A stretch of 64,000 bases of DNA, taken from positions 243,105-307,104 of the forward strand of contig CAMPBT010000001.1 of NCBI GenBank assembly GCA_946641515.1, read 5' to 3'. The translations under genes and the position numbers were made by a program. The notes under the pieces are model-generated. The model had not been told where the DNA came from. It was given only the letters and a program-made list of their open reading frames with translations, and ran no database searches. Numbering within the stretch: the stretch's first letter is position 1; every line of letters starts with the position of its first letter. This stretch comes from UBA3210 sp002363635. Lineage in GTDB: Bacteria; Bacillota_I; Bacilli_A; RFN20; CAG-449. Shown piece after piece: positions 34,265-42,807 of this stretch.

Positions 34265-34292
34265 TAAGAGGGTTATAAACCTTCTTTTTTTT
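34265..34292 (+). terminator. Terminator before the ATP synthase operon
   Basis: AAGAGGGTT/AACCTTCTT stem with loop ATA (one G-T pair), then a T run. Confidence 0.8.
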
Positions 34293-34306
34293 ATATTGAA
34301 TATAGT

Positions 34307-34312
34307 TATAAT
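34307..34312 (+). promoter_or_regulatory. -10 box of the ATP synthase operon
   Basis: TATAAT ends 6 bp before the atpI ATG with no ribosome binding site between, so the operon mRNA is predicted to start at or next to the start codon. No good -35 box was seen. Confidence 0.5.
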
Positions 34313-34318
34313 ATAACT

Positions 34319-34714
34319 ATGAGTACAAGAAGAGAAATGAAAAAAGTTTTAATTTGTTTAGCTAGCGCATATTTAGTTAGCTTTATTTTGTTGATTCCTT
34401 TGTTTTTCTTTGGCTATAAAGAATATCCTCTAGGAATTATAATTGGAGGCGGAGTCGCGACTTTAAATACATTTTTATTATATCGATATGCAGAAAACAT
34501 TACTCATATTGAGGGAAGCCGTAAAGTAACATTTTTATGTTATGTTGGTAGATATTTTCTTTATGGGGCGGGGTTATTATTGTGTCTATTATTAGAGCAT
34601 TTTGATATAAGATTATTTTCTTGGGTTACATGTGCAATTTGTTATATGTTTCCGTTAATTGCTATCATTTTTGTTCAAAAGAGCACAAAAATAAAAAAAG
34701 ATACTAGTAAATAA
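34319..34714 (+). CDS. atpI: ATP synthase subunit I
   Basis: A 131-residue protein with four membrane helices and the glycine-rich turn GIIIGGGVATLN seen in AtpI proteins. AtpI assists assembly of the c-ring and is encoded first in many atp operons, as here. Sequence conservation in this family is weak, so position in the operon is the main support. Its ATG appears to lie at the transcription start. Confidence 0.8.
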   Translation: MSTRREMKKVLICLASAYLVSFILLIPLFFFGYKEYPLGIIIGGGVATLNTFLLYRYAENITHIEGSRKVTFLCYVGRYFLYGAGLLLCLLLEHFDIRLFSWVTCAICYMFPLIAIIFVQKSTKIKKDTSK

Positions 34715-34750
34715 AAATAATATTTAATAAAATATTATCGTGGTAAAAAT

Positions 34751-35563
34751 ATGATTAAAAGTTTATTTGATATTTCAAAATATACACCTAACGGGATTTG
34801 GTGGAACCCAGCATTAACATCATCGCTTTGCGTAATGTTAGTGATTTTAGTTTTGGCTATTATTGTTAAAATTAAATCTAAAAAAGTTAATCCATTAGAA
34901 AAGCCAAAAGGAATTATGTTAGTCGCAGAAATCTATGTCGAAAAGATGGACAAGATGGTCGAAGAGAACATGGGCCCTCACGCTAAAAAAATTGGTGTAC
35001 CTATTTTTACATTCTTATATATCTACTTATTTATTGGTATGATTTGGGGACTTACTGGTATGACATCTCCATTTACTTATTTATTCGTACCATTATCACT
35101 CGGTATTTATACATTCCTACAAATTCATTTAGTCAGTGCATATTTTACTAGATGGAATTATTTCAAGAGATACACATCTCCATTTGCAATTTTCTTACCA
35201 ATTAACTTGATTTCAATGTGGTCACCTTTATTATCACTTTCATTCAGATTATTTGGTAATGCATTAGCAGGCTTTGTTATCTTATCAATGGTCTACGATG
35301 TATTTGCAAAGATTAGTATTGCAGGAGTATCTTTAGGATTTGCTGCGGCATTCGTTACCCCAGTCTTACATGCTTATTTTGACGTCTTCTCAGCCTACAT
35401 TCAAACCACTGTATACATTTTATTATCAATGCAATTAATTGGGGCAGAAATCCCTGAAGATGGCAAAATTCAGTACAGCAAGAGAAAACTTGCTCGTATG
35501 AAAGCAAAATATAACAAACAGTTATCATCAACTGGTGAAGTTTCATCAGTTGTTAATAAATAA
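34751..35563 (+). CDS. atpB: ATP synthase Fo subunit a
   Basis: A 270-residue membrane protein that carries the ion half-channels. The essential stator Arg is in LSFRLFGNALAGF, and the last helices contain FVTPVLHAYFDVFSAYIQTTVY, typical of subunit a. About five to six helices are present. The ribosome binding site is weak (CGTGG). It is next to atpE, 21 bp away. Confidence 0.95.
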   Translation: MIKSLFDISKYTPNGIWWNPALTSSLCVMLVILVLAIIVKIKSKKVNPLEKPKGIMLVAEIYVEKMDKMVEENMGPHAKKIGVPIFTFLYIYLFIGMIWGLTGMTSPFTYLFVPLSLGIYTFLQIHLVSAYFTRWNYFKRYTSPFAIFLPINLISMWSPLLSLSFRLFGNALAGFVILSMVYDVFAKISIAGVSLGFAAAFVTPVLHAYFDVFSAYIQTTVYILLSMQLIGAEIPEDGKIQYSKRKLARMKAKYNKQLSSTGEVSSVVNK

Positions 35564-35584
35564 ATTACATAAGGAGGAAATATT

Positions 35585-35872
35585 ATGTTATTAAATTTAT
35601 TAGAAGAGGCAGTACAGACAACTTCAGTCTATGGTCCTGAATTTGTTAAAGCTATGGCAGCTCTTGGCTCAGGTATTGCAGTTTTAGGCGGTATTGGCCC
35701 TGGTATTTCAGAAGGTTTCGCTGGTGCAGCTGCAGTTGAAGGTGTTGCTCGTAATCCAGAAGCAGCAGGCCCAATCAGATCAACATTAATCGTTGCTTGT
35801 GCTTTAGCAGAAACAACTGGTATTTACGCATTCTTAATTTCATTACTTCTCTTATTCATGATTGCTTTATAG
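35585..35872 (+). CDS. atpE: ATP synthase Fo subunit c with two-carboxylate (Na+ type) motif
   Basis: A 95-residue hairpin of two membrane helices, slightly longer than usual because of a 20-residue N-terminal extension. Helix 1 has GPGISEGFAG with Glu43, and helix 2 has LAETTGIYAF with the ion-binding Glu76. The spacing of 33 residues and the E-T-T-G-I-Y context match sodium-binding c subunits, where position 32 is Gln or, in Fusobacterium nucleatum, a second Glu. The loop ARNPEA between the helices is standard. CATAAGGAGGAAA gives strong translation, as needed for a multi-copy ring. Confidence 0.95.
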   Translation: MLLNLLEEAVQTTSVYGPEFVKAMAALGSGIAVLGGIGPGISEGFAGAAAVEGVARNPEAAGPIRSTLIVACALAETTGIYAFLISLLLLFMIAL

Positions 35873-35876
35873 TCTC

Positions 35877-36440
35877 ATGTTAATTTATTTATTAGAAGAT
35901 AGTGTCTCTGAACAAGGATCTTTACAGGAAAGTTTGCAAGCTATTTTCGGCAGCAACTTAATGAACTGGCAAAGCTTACTTATTCAGCTTGGCGCTTCAG
36001 CAATTATGATTTTGGTTCTAGCAAAGTTTTTAATTAAACCTGTTAGAAACATTCTCAATGCAAGACAAGAATATGTTACTTCAAATATCGAAGCATCTAA
36101 AAAGGCTAAACTCGATGCTGAAAAAGCAAACGAAGAAGCTTATGCAAAATTGAAAGAACTTAATTCTAAATCTGCAGAAATCCTTGATGAAGCACGTAAT
36201 AATGCTCAAAAGATTTCTGACAAGATGATTCTTGATGCTGAAAACGAAATTAAAGATAAACGTTCTGCTGCATTAAAACAAATTGAGCAGGACAAAGAAA
36301 ATGCAAGAGAAGAAGTTAAGAAAGAAATTGTTAATGTTGCTTTAGATGCATCTACTAAAGTTTTAGGTAGAGAAGTTAATTCTAAAGATAACGAAAGATT
36401 CGTAAACGAATTTATTAAAGAAGTTGGAGAGGATAAGTAA
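35877..36440 (+). CDS. atpF: ATP synthase Fo subunit b
   Basis: A 187-residue stator subunit with one membrane helix (about 30-50, including LLIQLGASAIMILVLAKFLI) followed by a long charged coiled coil. The ATG at 35877, 4 bp after the atpE stop, is used here; a TTG at 35862 inside atpE is possible. Neither has a clear ribosome binding site, so translation probably restarts after atpE. Its stop overlaps the atpH start (TAATG). Confidence 0.93.
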   Translation: MLIYLLEDSVSEQGSLQESLQAIFGSNLMNWQSLLIQLGASAIMILVLAKFLIKPVRNILNARQEYVTSNIEASKKAKLDAEKANEEAYAKLKELNSKSAEILDEARNNAQKISDKMILDAENEIKDKRSAALKQIEQDKENAREEVKKEIVNVALDASTKVLGREVNSKDNERFVNEFIKEVGEDK

Positions 36441-36979
36441 TGAATAACCTTGTTACTAACAAATATGCTTCAGCTCTTTTAAGCATTGCGTTAGAAGAAA
36501 ATAAAAATGAAGAGTATAGAGAATATATTAAGTCTTTAATAAAAGTTATTGAGGAGAATAGGGATATTCTTACTCTTTTAAGTGATGCTTTTATTTCCAA
36601 AGATGAGAAGAAAAATGTAGTAGACAAGGTATTTGTTAATTCTCCATCAATTTATTTAAATAATTTCATCAAAGTTATTATTGATAATGGTCGTGCGAGA
36701 AATTTACTAGATATCTTAAAAGAATTTATTAAAGTAAGTAATTCTCATGACGACATTGTTGAAGGACTTATTTATTCTGCTGAAAAATTAAGCGAAAAAC
36801 AAATTGATGAATTAACTCTTGCTTTAGAGAAGAAACTCTCTAAAAAGGTCTATTTAAGACCTAAAATTGACAAAGATTTAATCGGCGGGTTTAAAATTGT
36901 AATCAATGATTCAGTTTATGACTACTCAATTAAATATAAAGTCGATAATTTAAGAAATAATTTATTAGGAGGTAACTAA
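36440..36979 (+). CDS. atpH: ATP synthase F1 subunit delta
   Basis: A 179-residue stator subunit linking b to F1. The N-terminus NKYASALLSIALEE and the C-terminal DKDLIGGFKIVINDSVYDYSI (in the usual position) are diagnostic. The start codon shares one base with the atpF stop, and GAGAGG lies just upstream. Confidence 0.93.
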   Translation: MNNLVTNKYASALLSIALEENKNEEYREYIKSLIKVIEENRDILTLLSDAFISKDEKKNVVDKVFVNSPSIYLNNFIKVIIDNGRARNLLDILKEFIKVSNSHDDIVEGLIYSAEKLSEKQIDELTLALEKKLSKKVYLRPKIDKDLIGGFKIVINDSVYDYSIKYKVDNLRNNLLGGN

Positions 36980-36980
36980 T

Positions 36981-38492
36981 ATGGCAATTAAACCAAATGA
37001 AATTTCAGAATTAATTAAAGCTCAGATTAAATCCTATGAATCAAAGCTTGAAACTAATGACGTTGGTAGCGTTGTTTCTGTTGGTGATGGTGTTGCTAAT
37101 GTTTATGGTTTAGATAATGCAATGAATGGTGAACTCCTTGAATTCCCAAATAATATCTACGGCATGGTCTTTAACTTAAATGAAGATTCTGTTGGCGTAG
37201 TTATGCTTGGTAGCGATCGTACTATTAAAGAAGGCGACATCGTTAAAAGAACTGGTAGAGTTGTCGACGTTCCTGTTGGTGATGCTTTACTTGGTCGAGT
37301 TGTTAACGCGTTAGGTCAACCAATTGATGGAAAAGGCGATATTAAGGCAACAAAACGTGCACCGGTTGAAAAAATTGCTCCTGGTGTTATGACTAGAAAA
37401 TCAGTTTCTGAACCATTACAGACAGGTATTAAAGCCATTGATGCAATGATTCCTATTGGTAGAGGTCAAAGAGAATTAATTATTGGCGATAGACAAACAG
37501 GTAAAACTGCTATTGCTGTTGATACAATCATTAACCAAAAAGGTAAAGGCGTATATTGTGTATACGTTGCTATTGGTCAAAAGAATTCTACAGTTGCTCA
37601 CTTAGTTGAAAAACTTAAAAAAGCAGGTGCTATGGAATATACAACTGTTGTCTCCGCGACCGCTAGTGAACTTGCTCCATTACAATATTTAGCACCATAT
37701 GCTGGTGTCACTATTTGTGAAGAATGGATGAGCCAAGGCAAAGATTGTTTAATTGTCTATGATGATTTATCAAAACATGCTGTGGCTTATAGAACTATGG
37801 CACTTCTTTTAAGAAGAGCACCAGGTAGAGAAGCTTATCCAGGTGACGTTTTCTATCTTCACTCAAGACTTCTTGAAAGAGCATGTAGAGTTACAAAAGA
37901 ATTTGGTGGAGGTTCAATTACTGCTTTACCAATTATTGAAACTCAAGCAGGCGATATCTCAGCATATATTCCTACTAACGTAATTTCTATTACAGATGGT
38001 CAAATCTTCTTAACTACAGAATTATTTAATAATGGTCAGCGTCCTGCAGTCGATTCTGGTTTATCAGTTTCTCGTGTAGGCTCTGCTGCTCAAATTAAAG
38101 CTATGAAACAAGTTGCTTCTTCATTAAAGATTGAACTTGCTAACTATAGTGAATTACAAGCATTCTCACAATTTGGTTCTGATTTAGACCAAGAAACAAA
38201 GAATGTCTTAAATCACGGTGAAAAATTAATGGCAGTCTTAAAACAGGCTCAATATGAACCTATGGATGTCATTGATCAAATCGTTGAATTATTTGCTGCT
38301 AAGAATAAATTCTTAGATCAGATTGAAACAGAAAAGGTTAGAGATTTCTTAGATGGATTAAAGATGAACTTACATTCATCTCATCAAGATTTACTTGATG
38401 ATATTCTTGCTAAGAAAAAGATTGAAGCAGATACTGAAGGTGCTTTAAAAGCTGCAGTAGAAGCATATTTAAATTCATATATTATTAAATAG
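36981..38492 (+). CDS. atpA: ATP synthase F1 subunit alpha
   Basis: A 503-residue non-catalytic nucleotide-binding subunit. The P-loop is GDRQTGKT and the family signature PAVDSGLSVSRVGS is present. The length is normal and the ribosome binding site AGGAGG is strong, 1 bp after the atpH stop. Confidence 0.99.
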   Translation: MAIKPNEISELIKAQIKSYESKLETNDVGSVVSVGDGVANVYGLDNAMNGELLEFPNNIYGMVFNLNEDSVGVVMLGSDRTIKEGDIVKRTGRVVDVPVGDALLGRVVNALGQPIDGKGDIKATKRAPVEKIAPGVMTRKSVSEPLQTGIKAIDAMIPIGRGQRELIIGDRQTGKTAIAVDTIINQKGKGVYCVYVAIGQKNSTVAHLVEKLKKAGAMEYTTVVSATASELAPLQYLAPYAGVTICEEWMSQGKDCLIVYDDLSKHAVAYRTMALLLRRAPGREAYPGDVFYLHSRLLERACRVTKEFGGGSITALPIIETQAGDISAYIPTNVISITDGQIFLTTELFNNGQRPAVDSGLSVSRVGSAAQIKAMKQVASSLKIELANYSELQAFSQFGSDLDQETKNVLNHGEKLMAVLKQAQYEPMDVIDQIVELFAAKNKFLDQIETEKVRDFLDGLKMNLHSSHQDLLDDILAKKKIEADTEGALKAAVEAYLNSYIIK

Positions 38493-38500
38493 AGGTTTTT

Positions 38501-39364
38501 ATGGCATTATCTTTACAACAAACTAAAAGAAGAATTAATAACGTAAATTCAACTCGTAAAATCACAAATGCGATGTATTTAGTAGCGACCGCTAAATATA
38601 AGTCTTATAAGAATAAGATGGACAATACATCACTTTATGCTGACGAGCTTCTTTTAGCGATGAATCAGGTAATGCAATCTCTTAGCGTAGATCAAGTTAA
38701 AGATGCATTGACTTTATCAAATGAGCCTAAAAATCGTAATTTATTTATTATAGTTTCTTCTTCTTTAGGCTTATGTGGAGGATATAACAATAATCTCTTT
38801 AAAGCAGTTAATAAACATCTTAATAAAGATGATGAATTATTAGTTATCGGTGCTAAAGGTTATTCTTATTATTCTAAACGCGGCTATGAACTTGATCCTT
38901 CATATGTTTCTTTAATGACAAACTATAATATTAACTCTGTTAGAAAAGTAAAAAATAGAATTGAAAGTGCATTAAAGAATGGTGAAGTTAATAAAGTTTA
39001 TGTAGCATATACAAAATTTGTTAACTCAATTACTTTTGAACCAGTCATAGAAGAGATTTATCCAATTGATCCTTCTTCTATTGCTAAAGAATTATCAGTT
39101 AAAGAAAAGAATACTTTAATTGAACCAGATCATAAGAGAGTCTTAAGTTATCTAGTTCCTTTATATTTAGAATCTATAGTAAATGCTAGAATTATTGAAT
39201 CAAATGCTAGTGAACAGGCAACTAGAAGAAACGCGATGGAAAGCGCGACAGATAACGCAGACGAAATCATTAAAAACTTACAAGTTGAATATAACAAAGC
39301 ACGTCAGTCATCAATTACTCAAGAAATTACTGAAATTGTTGCAGGTGCTAACGCTCAAGAATAG
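38501..39364 (+). CDS. atpG: ATP synthase F1 subunit gamma
   Basis: A 287-residue rotor shaft. The N-terminal RRINNVNSTRKITNAMYLVA and the C-terminal ATRRNAMESATDNADEII are the two conserved ends that form the central coiled coil. AGAGG precedes the ATG. Confidence 0.98.
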   Translation: MALSLQQTKRRINNVNSTRKITNAMYLVATAKYKSYKNKMDNTSLYADELLLAMNQVMQSLSVDQVKDALTLSNEPKNRNLFIIVSSSLGLCGGYNNNLFKAVNKHLNKDDELLVIGAKGYSYYSKRGYELDPSYVSLMTNYNINSVRKVKNRIESALKNGEVNKVYVAYTKFVNSITFEPVIEEIYPIDPSSIAKELSVKEKNTLIEPDHKRVLSYLVPLYLESIVNARIIESNASEQATRRNAMESATDNADEIIKNLQVEYNKARQSSITQEITEIVAGANAQE

Positions 39365-39375
39365 GAGGGAAAACT

Positions 39376-40776
39376 ATGAAAGAAAATATTGGTAAAGTAG
39401 TTCAAGTCATGGGACCTGTTGTCGATATTCGTTTTGAAGACAACAAATTACCAGAATTACTTAACGCGATTAAAGTTGAAGTAGGTGAAAAGAAATATCT
39501 TACAGTTGAAGTTGCTCAACATATTGGAGATGACGTCGTTAGATGTATTTCTATGGGACCTACTGAAGGCCTAACTAGAGGCTTAAAAGCTTACGATACT
39601 TTCGCACCTATTGAAGTCCCAGTTGGTCAAGATACACTTGGTAGAATGTTCAACGTTTTAGGTGAACCTATCGATGGTCTAGGAGAACTTAAAAAGCCAA
39701 CTTTATCACCAATTCATAGACCTGCTCCTTCTTTTAAAGATCAGGCTACTGAATCAGTTATGCTTGAAACAGGTATCAAAGTTATTGATTTACTTTGCCC
39801 ATATGTAAAAGGCGGTAAAATCGGTCTTTTCGGTGGTGCAGGTGTTGGTAAAACAGTTTTAATTCAAGAATTAATTAACAACATTGCTACTCAAAAACAC
39901 GGTATTTCAGTTTTCGCTGGTGTCGGTGAACGTACTAGAGAAGGTAATGACTTATATTTTGAAATGAAGGAGTCAGGAGTTTTATCAAAAACTGCTTTAG
40001 TTTTCGGTCAAATGAATGAGCCTCCAGGAGCAAGACTTAGAGTAGGTTTAACAGGTCTTACTATGGCAGAACATTTTAGAGATAAAGAACATCAAGATGT
40101 TTTATTATTCATTGATAATATCTTCAGATTTACACAAGCTGGCTCTGAAGTTTCTGCTTTACTTGGTCGTATGCCTTCTGCTGTTGGTTACCAACCAACA
40201 TTAGCAACTGAAATGGGTCAGTTACAAGAAAGAATTACCTCAACTAAAGATGGTTCTATTACTTCTGTTCAGGCAATTTATGTTCCTGCAGATGACTTAA
40301 CAGACCCTGCACCTGCTACAACATTCTCACACTTAGATGCTAAGACAGTTCTTGATAGAAAGACTGCAGCACTTGGTATTTATCCAGCAGTTGATCCACT
40401 TGATTCATCTTCAACTATTCTTGATCCAAATATTGTTGGCAAAGAACATTATGAAGTTGCTCGTGGAGTTCAAAAGATTTTACAAAGATATAAAGAATTA
40501 CAAGATATCATCGCAATTTTAGGTATGGATGAATTATCTGATGAAGATAAATTAGTAGTTGCTAGAGCAAGAAGAGTTAGAAACTTCTTATCTCAGCCTT
40601 TCCATGTTGCAGAAGTTTTCAATGGATTCCCTGGTAAATTCGTTAAAGTTGAAGATACTATTAGATCATTTAAAGATATTCTCGATGGAAAATATGATAA
40701 CTTACCAGAACAAGCATTCTTATATGTTGGTACTATTGAAGATGCAGTAGAGAAAGCGAAGTCAATTAATGGATAA
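39376..40776 (+). CDS. atpD: ATP synthase F1 subunit beta (catalytic)
   Basis: A 466-residue catalytic subunit. The P-loop is GGAGVGKT, with the catalytic Glu/Arg region GVGERTREGNDLY and the DELSDEDK regulatory motif. The length is normal. TAGGAGGG supports the start. Confidence 0.99.
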   Translation: MKENIGKVVQVMGPVVDIRFEDNKLPELLNAIKVEVGEKKYLTVEVAQHIGDDVVRCISMGPTEGLTRGLKAYDTFAPIEVPVGQDTLGRMFNVLGEPIDGLGELKKPTLSPIHRPAPSFKDQATESVMLETGIKVIDLLCPYVKGGKIGLFGGAGVGKTVLIQELINNIATQKHGISVFAGVGERTREGNDLYFEMKESGVLSKTALVFGQMNEPPGARLRVGLTGLTMAEHFRDKEHQDVLLFIDNIFRFTQAGSEVSALLGRMPSAVGYQPTLATEMGQLQERITSTKDGSITSVQAIYVPADDLTDPAPATTFSHLDAKTVLDRKTAALGIYPAVDPLDSSSTILDPNIVGKEHYEVARGVQKILQRYKELQDIIAILGMDELSDEDKLVVARARRVRNFLSQPFHVAEVFNGFPGKFVKVEDTIRSFKDILDGKYDNLPEQAFLYVGTIEDAVEKAKSING

Positions 40777-41182
40777 GTTTGATTTTAAAGTAGTTACTCC
40801 TGAAGGAGTTAAATTTACTAAATCATTACGTTCTATTGTTGTTAGAACTATTGATGGAGATATTGAAATCTTACCTCATCACATGCCTTTAATTACTCCA
40901 GTAACAAATGGTATTGTTACTATTGATGATTTATCTAAGAAAGAACAATGTTTCTCAGGTAAAGGAATTATCAAGGTAACTGATAAAGATGTTACTTTAC
41001 TAGTTTCTGCTTTTAATACTAAAGAAGAAATCGATGTCGAGCGTGCTAGAAGAGCTAGAGAAAGAGCGTTAAACAAGCTAAAAGGAAATAAACCAGGACT
41101 TGACAAAGCTCGCGCTAAAGATGCTTTAGAACGCGCGGAAATTCGTTTAAAATTAGTTTTAGGAGGGAAAGTAAATGGATAG
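40769..41182 (+). CDS. atpC: ATP synthase F1 subunit epsilon
   Basis: A 137-residue rotor subunit with an N-terminal beta sandwich (FKVVTPEGVKF, PHHMPLITPV) and a C-terminal helical hairpin rich in Arg and Ala that can act as a brake on ATP hydrolysis. It overlaps atpD by 8 bp without a good ribosome binding site, so translation is coupled. Confidence 0.95.
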   Translation: MDKFDFKVVTPEGVKFTKSLRSIVVRTIDGDIEILPHHMPLITPVTNGIVTIDDLSKKEQCFSGKGIIKVTDKDVTLLVSAFNTKEEIDVERARRARERALNKLKGNKPGLDKARAKDALERAEIRLKLVLGGKVNG

Positions 41183-42080
41183 AATGGACCCTCAGTACCA
41201 AAAATATGGTTTTAACGTAAATTTTGATGAAAAGAAATCTTTAAAAGTTAAACAATTAAAGAAGTTTATTGATTCAAAATGGACAATCATCTTAATTGCA
41301 ATCCTTGGTACTGTATTATCTTTAACTTTTATTGCCAATGTCATTAATACTATTCAAGCTGGTTTAGCATTAAATGAAAGCTTAGGTGCAACAATTATCT
41401 ATGCGATATTTGGAAGTGCAACTAATTTATTCTTTGTAATTTTATTCTTAGTACTTGTTATTAGGCTTTATCAAAAGAGAAAGAAAGATGATATTTTATT
41501 CTTATATCAACTAGAAGTCTTAAGAAGATATATTAAAATCTATTTAATTATCACATTAATTTATCGTCTCTCTGGAGGTTTAGTCTTATCTAATATAGAA
41601 TTCTACTATACAAATTATAGACAATATTTTAATGGAGTTGTCTTTAGTGAAACAGAACTTGCTACTATGCCGTTTCTAGGCTATAACTATATCTTAGCAG
41701 GTGGCATCTATGCGATGATCCTATATGGAGTCATGAAGTGTTATAAGTTAATTTATAGAAGAATTGCTTTACCAAGAAGAGATAATGAATTATATGATTA
41801 TTTCATATTAATTGGAATTCTAGTTGCATTTGGTATTTCAAAAATTGTCGGTGCATCTTTAGAAATAGCAGGAATACATTCTTTCTTATCTTTCTACATC
41901 ATTGATTTTGCTAAATACGGAGATTATTTACTAGTCGTAGTTTTAATCTTAGAAGGCTTAATGTTTATCTATTTTGCATATTATTTCTATCTAGTTAGAA
42001 AAGTTTTAATTAATATGGAAGATGATGATGTAAACGAAGAAGTTATCGACGTAGATTATAATGATAAAGATGATAACTAA
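41175..42080 (+). CDS. Unknown polytopic membrane protein in the atp operon
   Basis: A 301-residue protein with about six hydrophobic helices (near 34-57, 68-95, 115-135, 160-180, 205-225 and 245-270) and a strongly acidic C-terminal tail (MEDDDVNEEVIDVDYNDKDDN in part). It overlaps atpC by 8 bp behind TTAGGAGGG, so it is translated as part of the ATP synthase operon, and a terminator follows. I do not recognise the family. It is not the small DUF1146 protein often found after atpC in Bacillus. A role in ATP synthase assembly or ion supply is possible, but rests on position only. Confidence 0.82.
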   Translation: MDRMDPQYQKYGFNVNFDEKKSLKVKQLKKFIDSKWTIILIAILGTVLSLTFIANVINTIQAGLALNESLGATIIYAIFGSATNLFFVILFLVLVIRLYQKRKKDDILFLYQLEVLRRYIKIYLIITLIYRLSGGLVLSNIEFYYTNYRQYFNGVVFSETELATMPFLGYNYILAGGIYAMILYGVMKCYKLIYRRIALPRRDNELYDYFILIGILVAFGISKIVGASLEIAGIHSFLSFYIIDFAKYGDYLLVVVLILEGLMFIYFAYYFYLVRKVLINMEDDDVNEEVIDVDYNDKDDN

Positions 42081-42122
42081 CATTATCAAAAATACTAAAT
42101 AAATAAGAGAGGTCAAACTTAT

Positions 42123-42156
42123 ATAGCAGCATAGTCAATCCTTGCTGCTATTTTTG
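42123..42156 (+). terminator. Terminator of the atp operon
   Basis: A perfect TAGCAGCA/TGCTGCTA stem (42124-42131, 42143-42150) followed by TTTTTG. Confidence 0.9.
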
Positions 42157-42260
42157 TTGGTGATCATATATAATTCTTTTCCATAGTCTATTAAAATTAG
42201 TTTATTCATAATCTATTTCAATAAGTTTATTAAATATAGTTGTTAGATTCAGCCATAGCA

Positions 42261-42431
42261 TTACTTAATTTTATTTGAAGAACGATAAGGACAATTAGGT
42301 CTAATATCCTTTAATTCTAAATCAACAAAAGAAACGTCATTAGTATCTAATACAATATCCATTTTAGAAACAACTTCACTTGGTATTGATAATAATGATA
42401 AAATATCTTTGGAATCATTTATGATTCTAAT
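42261..42431 (-). pseudogene. N-terminal remnant of an ISL3-family transposase
   Basis: On the minus strand about 55 codons read INDSKDILSLLSIPSEVVSK and then LELKDIRPNCPYRSSNKIK before TAA. This is the N-terminal helix and zinc-ribbon start of ISL3 transposases, where CPYC is expected; the second Cys is Arg here. There is no proper start codon and the catalytic domain is missing, so it is a dead fragment. AAGGAGG, the former ribosome binding site, survives at about 42432-42438. Confidence 0.7.
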
Positions 42432-42439
42432 CCTCCTTA

Positions 42440-42760
42440 TTGATTTGACCTAACAATCTAATTATAAGTGAGGATTTTTAATTTTTGAAATACGTCAAAT
42501 TTAATGGGGTGACAATTTTTTTATTTTTTTCAAACCCCCCATCAAATTTTACAGAACCAATAAATGTTTATCTTTTTTTGTTAATCCGCTATTTTCCGCC
42601 AGAGGGATTTCAACTCTACCTTATTTTTTTCAACATATTTTCAGAATATGGTAATAAATTTTCAAATACATAATAAAGCGTAATATAAAATACATTTGGT
42701 TCGTACTTAACTAACTATTGCCGCCAATGTACATAGTCCGCCTTTTTTCTGGATAAACAA
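42440..42760. mobile_element. Decayed insertion-sequence end and unassigned A/T-rich DNA
   Basis: Upstream of the transposase remnant (minus-strand sense) lies GGTTCTGTAAAATTTGATGG (ending at the + position of about 42556) and a CACCCCATTAAATTTGACG stretch near 42490-42512, reminiscent of ISL3-type ends. The rest of the 700-bp gap holds only short, non-credible ORFs. It is an inactive element scar. Confidence 0.4.
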
Positions 42761-42765
42761 ATTGC

Positions 42766-42797
42766 AAAAAAGAGAGGTTTTGAAACCTCTCTTTTAT
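42766..42797 (-). terminator. Terminator of thrS
   Basis: A perfect 13-bp inverted repeat (42768-42780 with 42783-42795) with a T run on the minus strand, 10 bp past the thrS stop. Confidence 0.9.
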
Positions 42798-42807
42798 GTT
42801 ACTCTAA

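Noticed and set aside
42485..42673. A 62-codon plus-strand ORF in the gap before thrS
   Set aside because: Low-complexity Phe/Ile/Leu content, no ribosome binding site, and it lies across the decayed insertion-sequence end.
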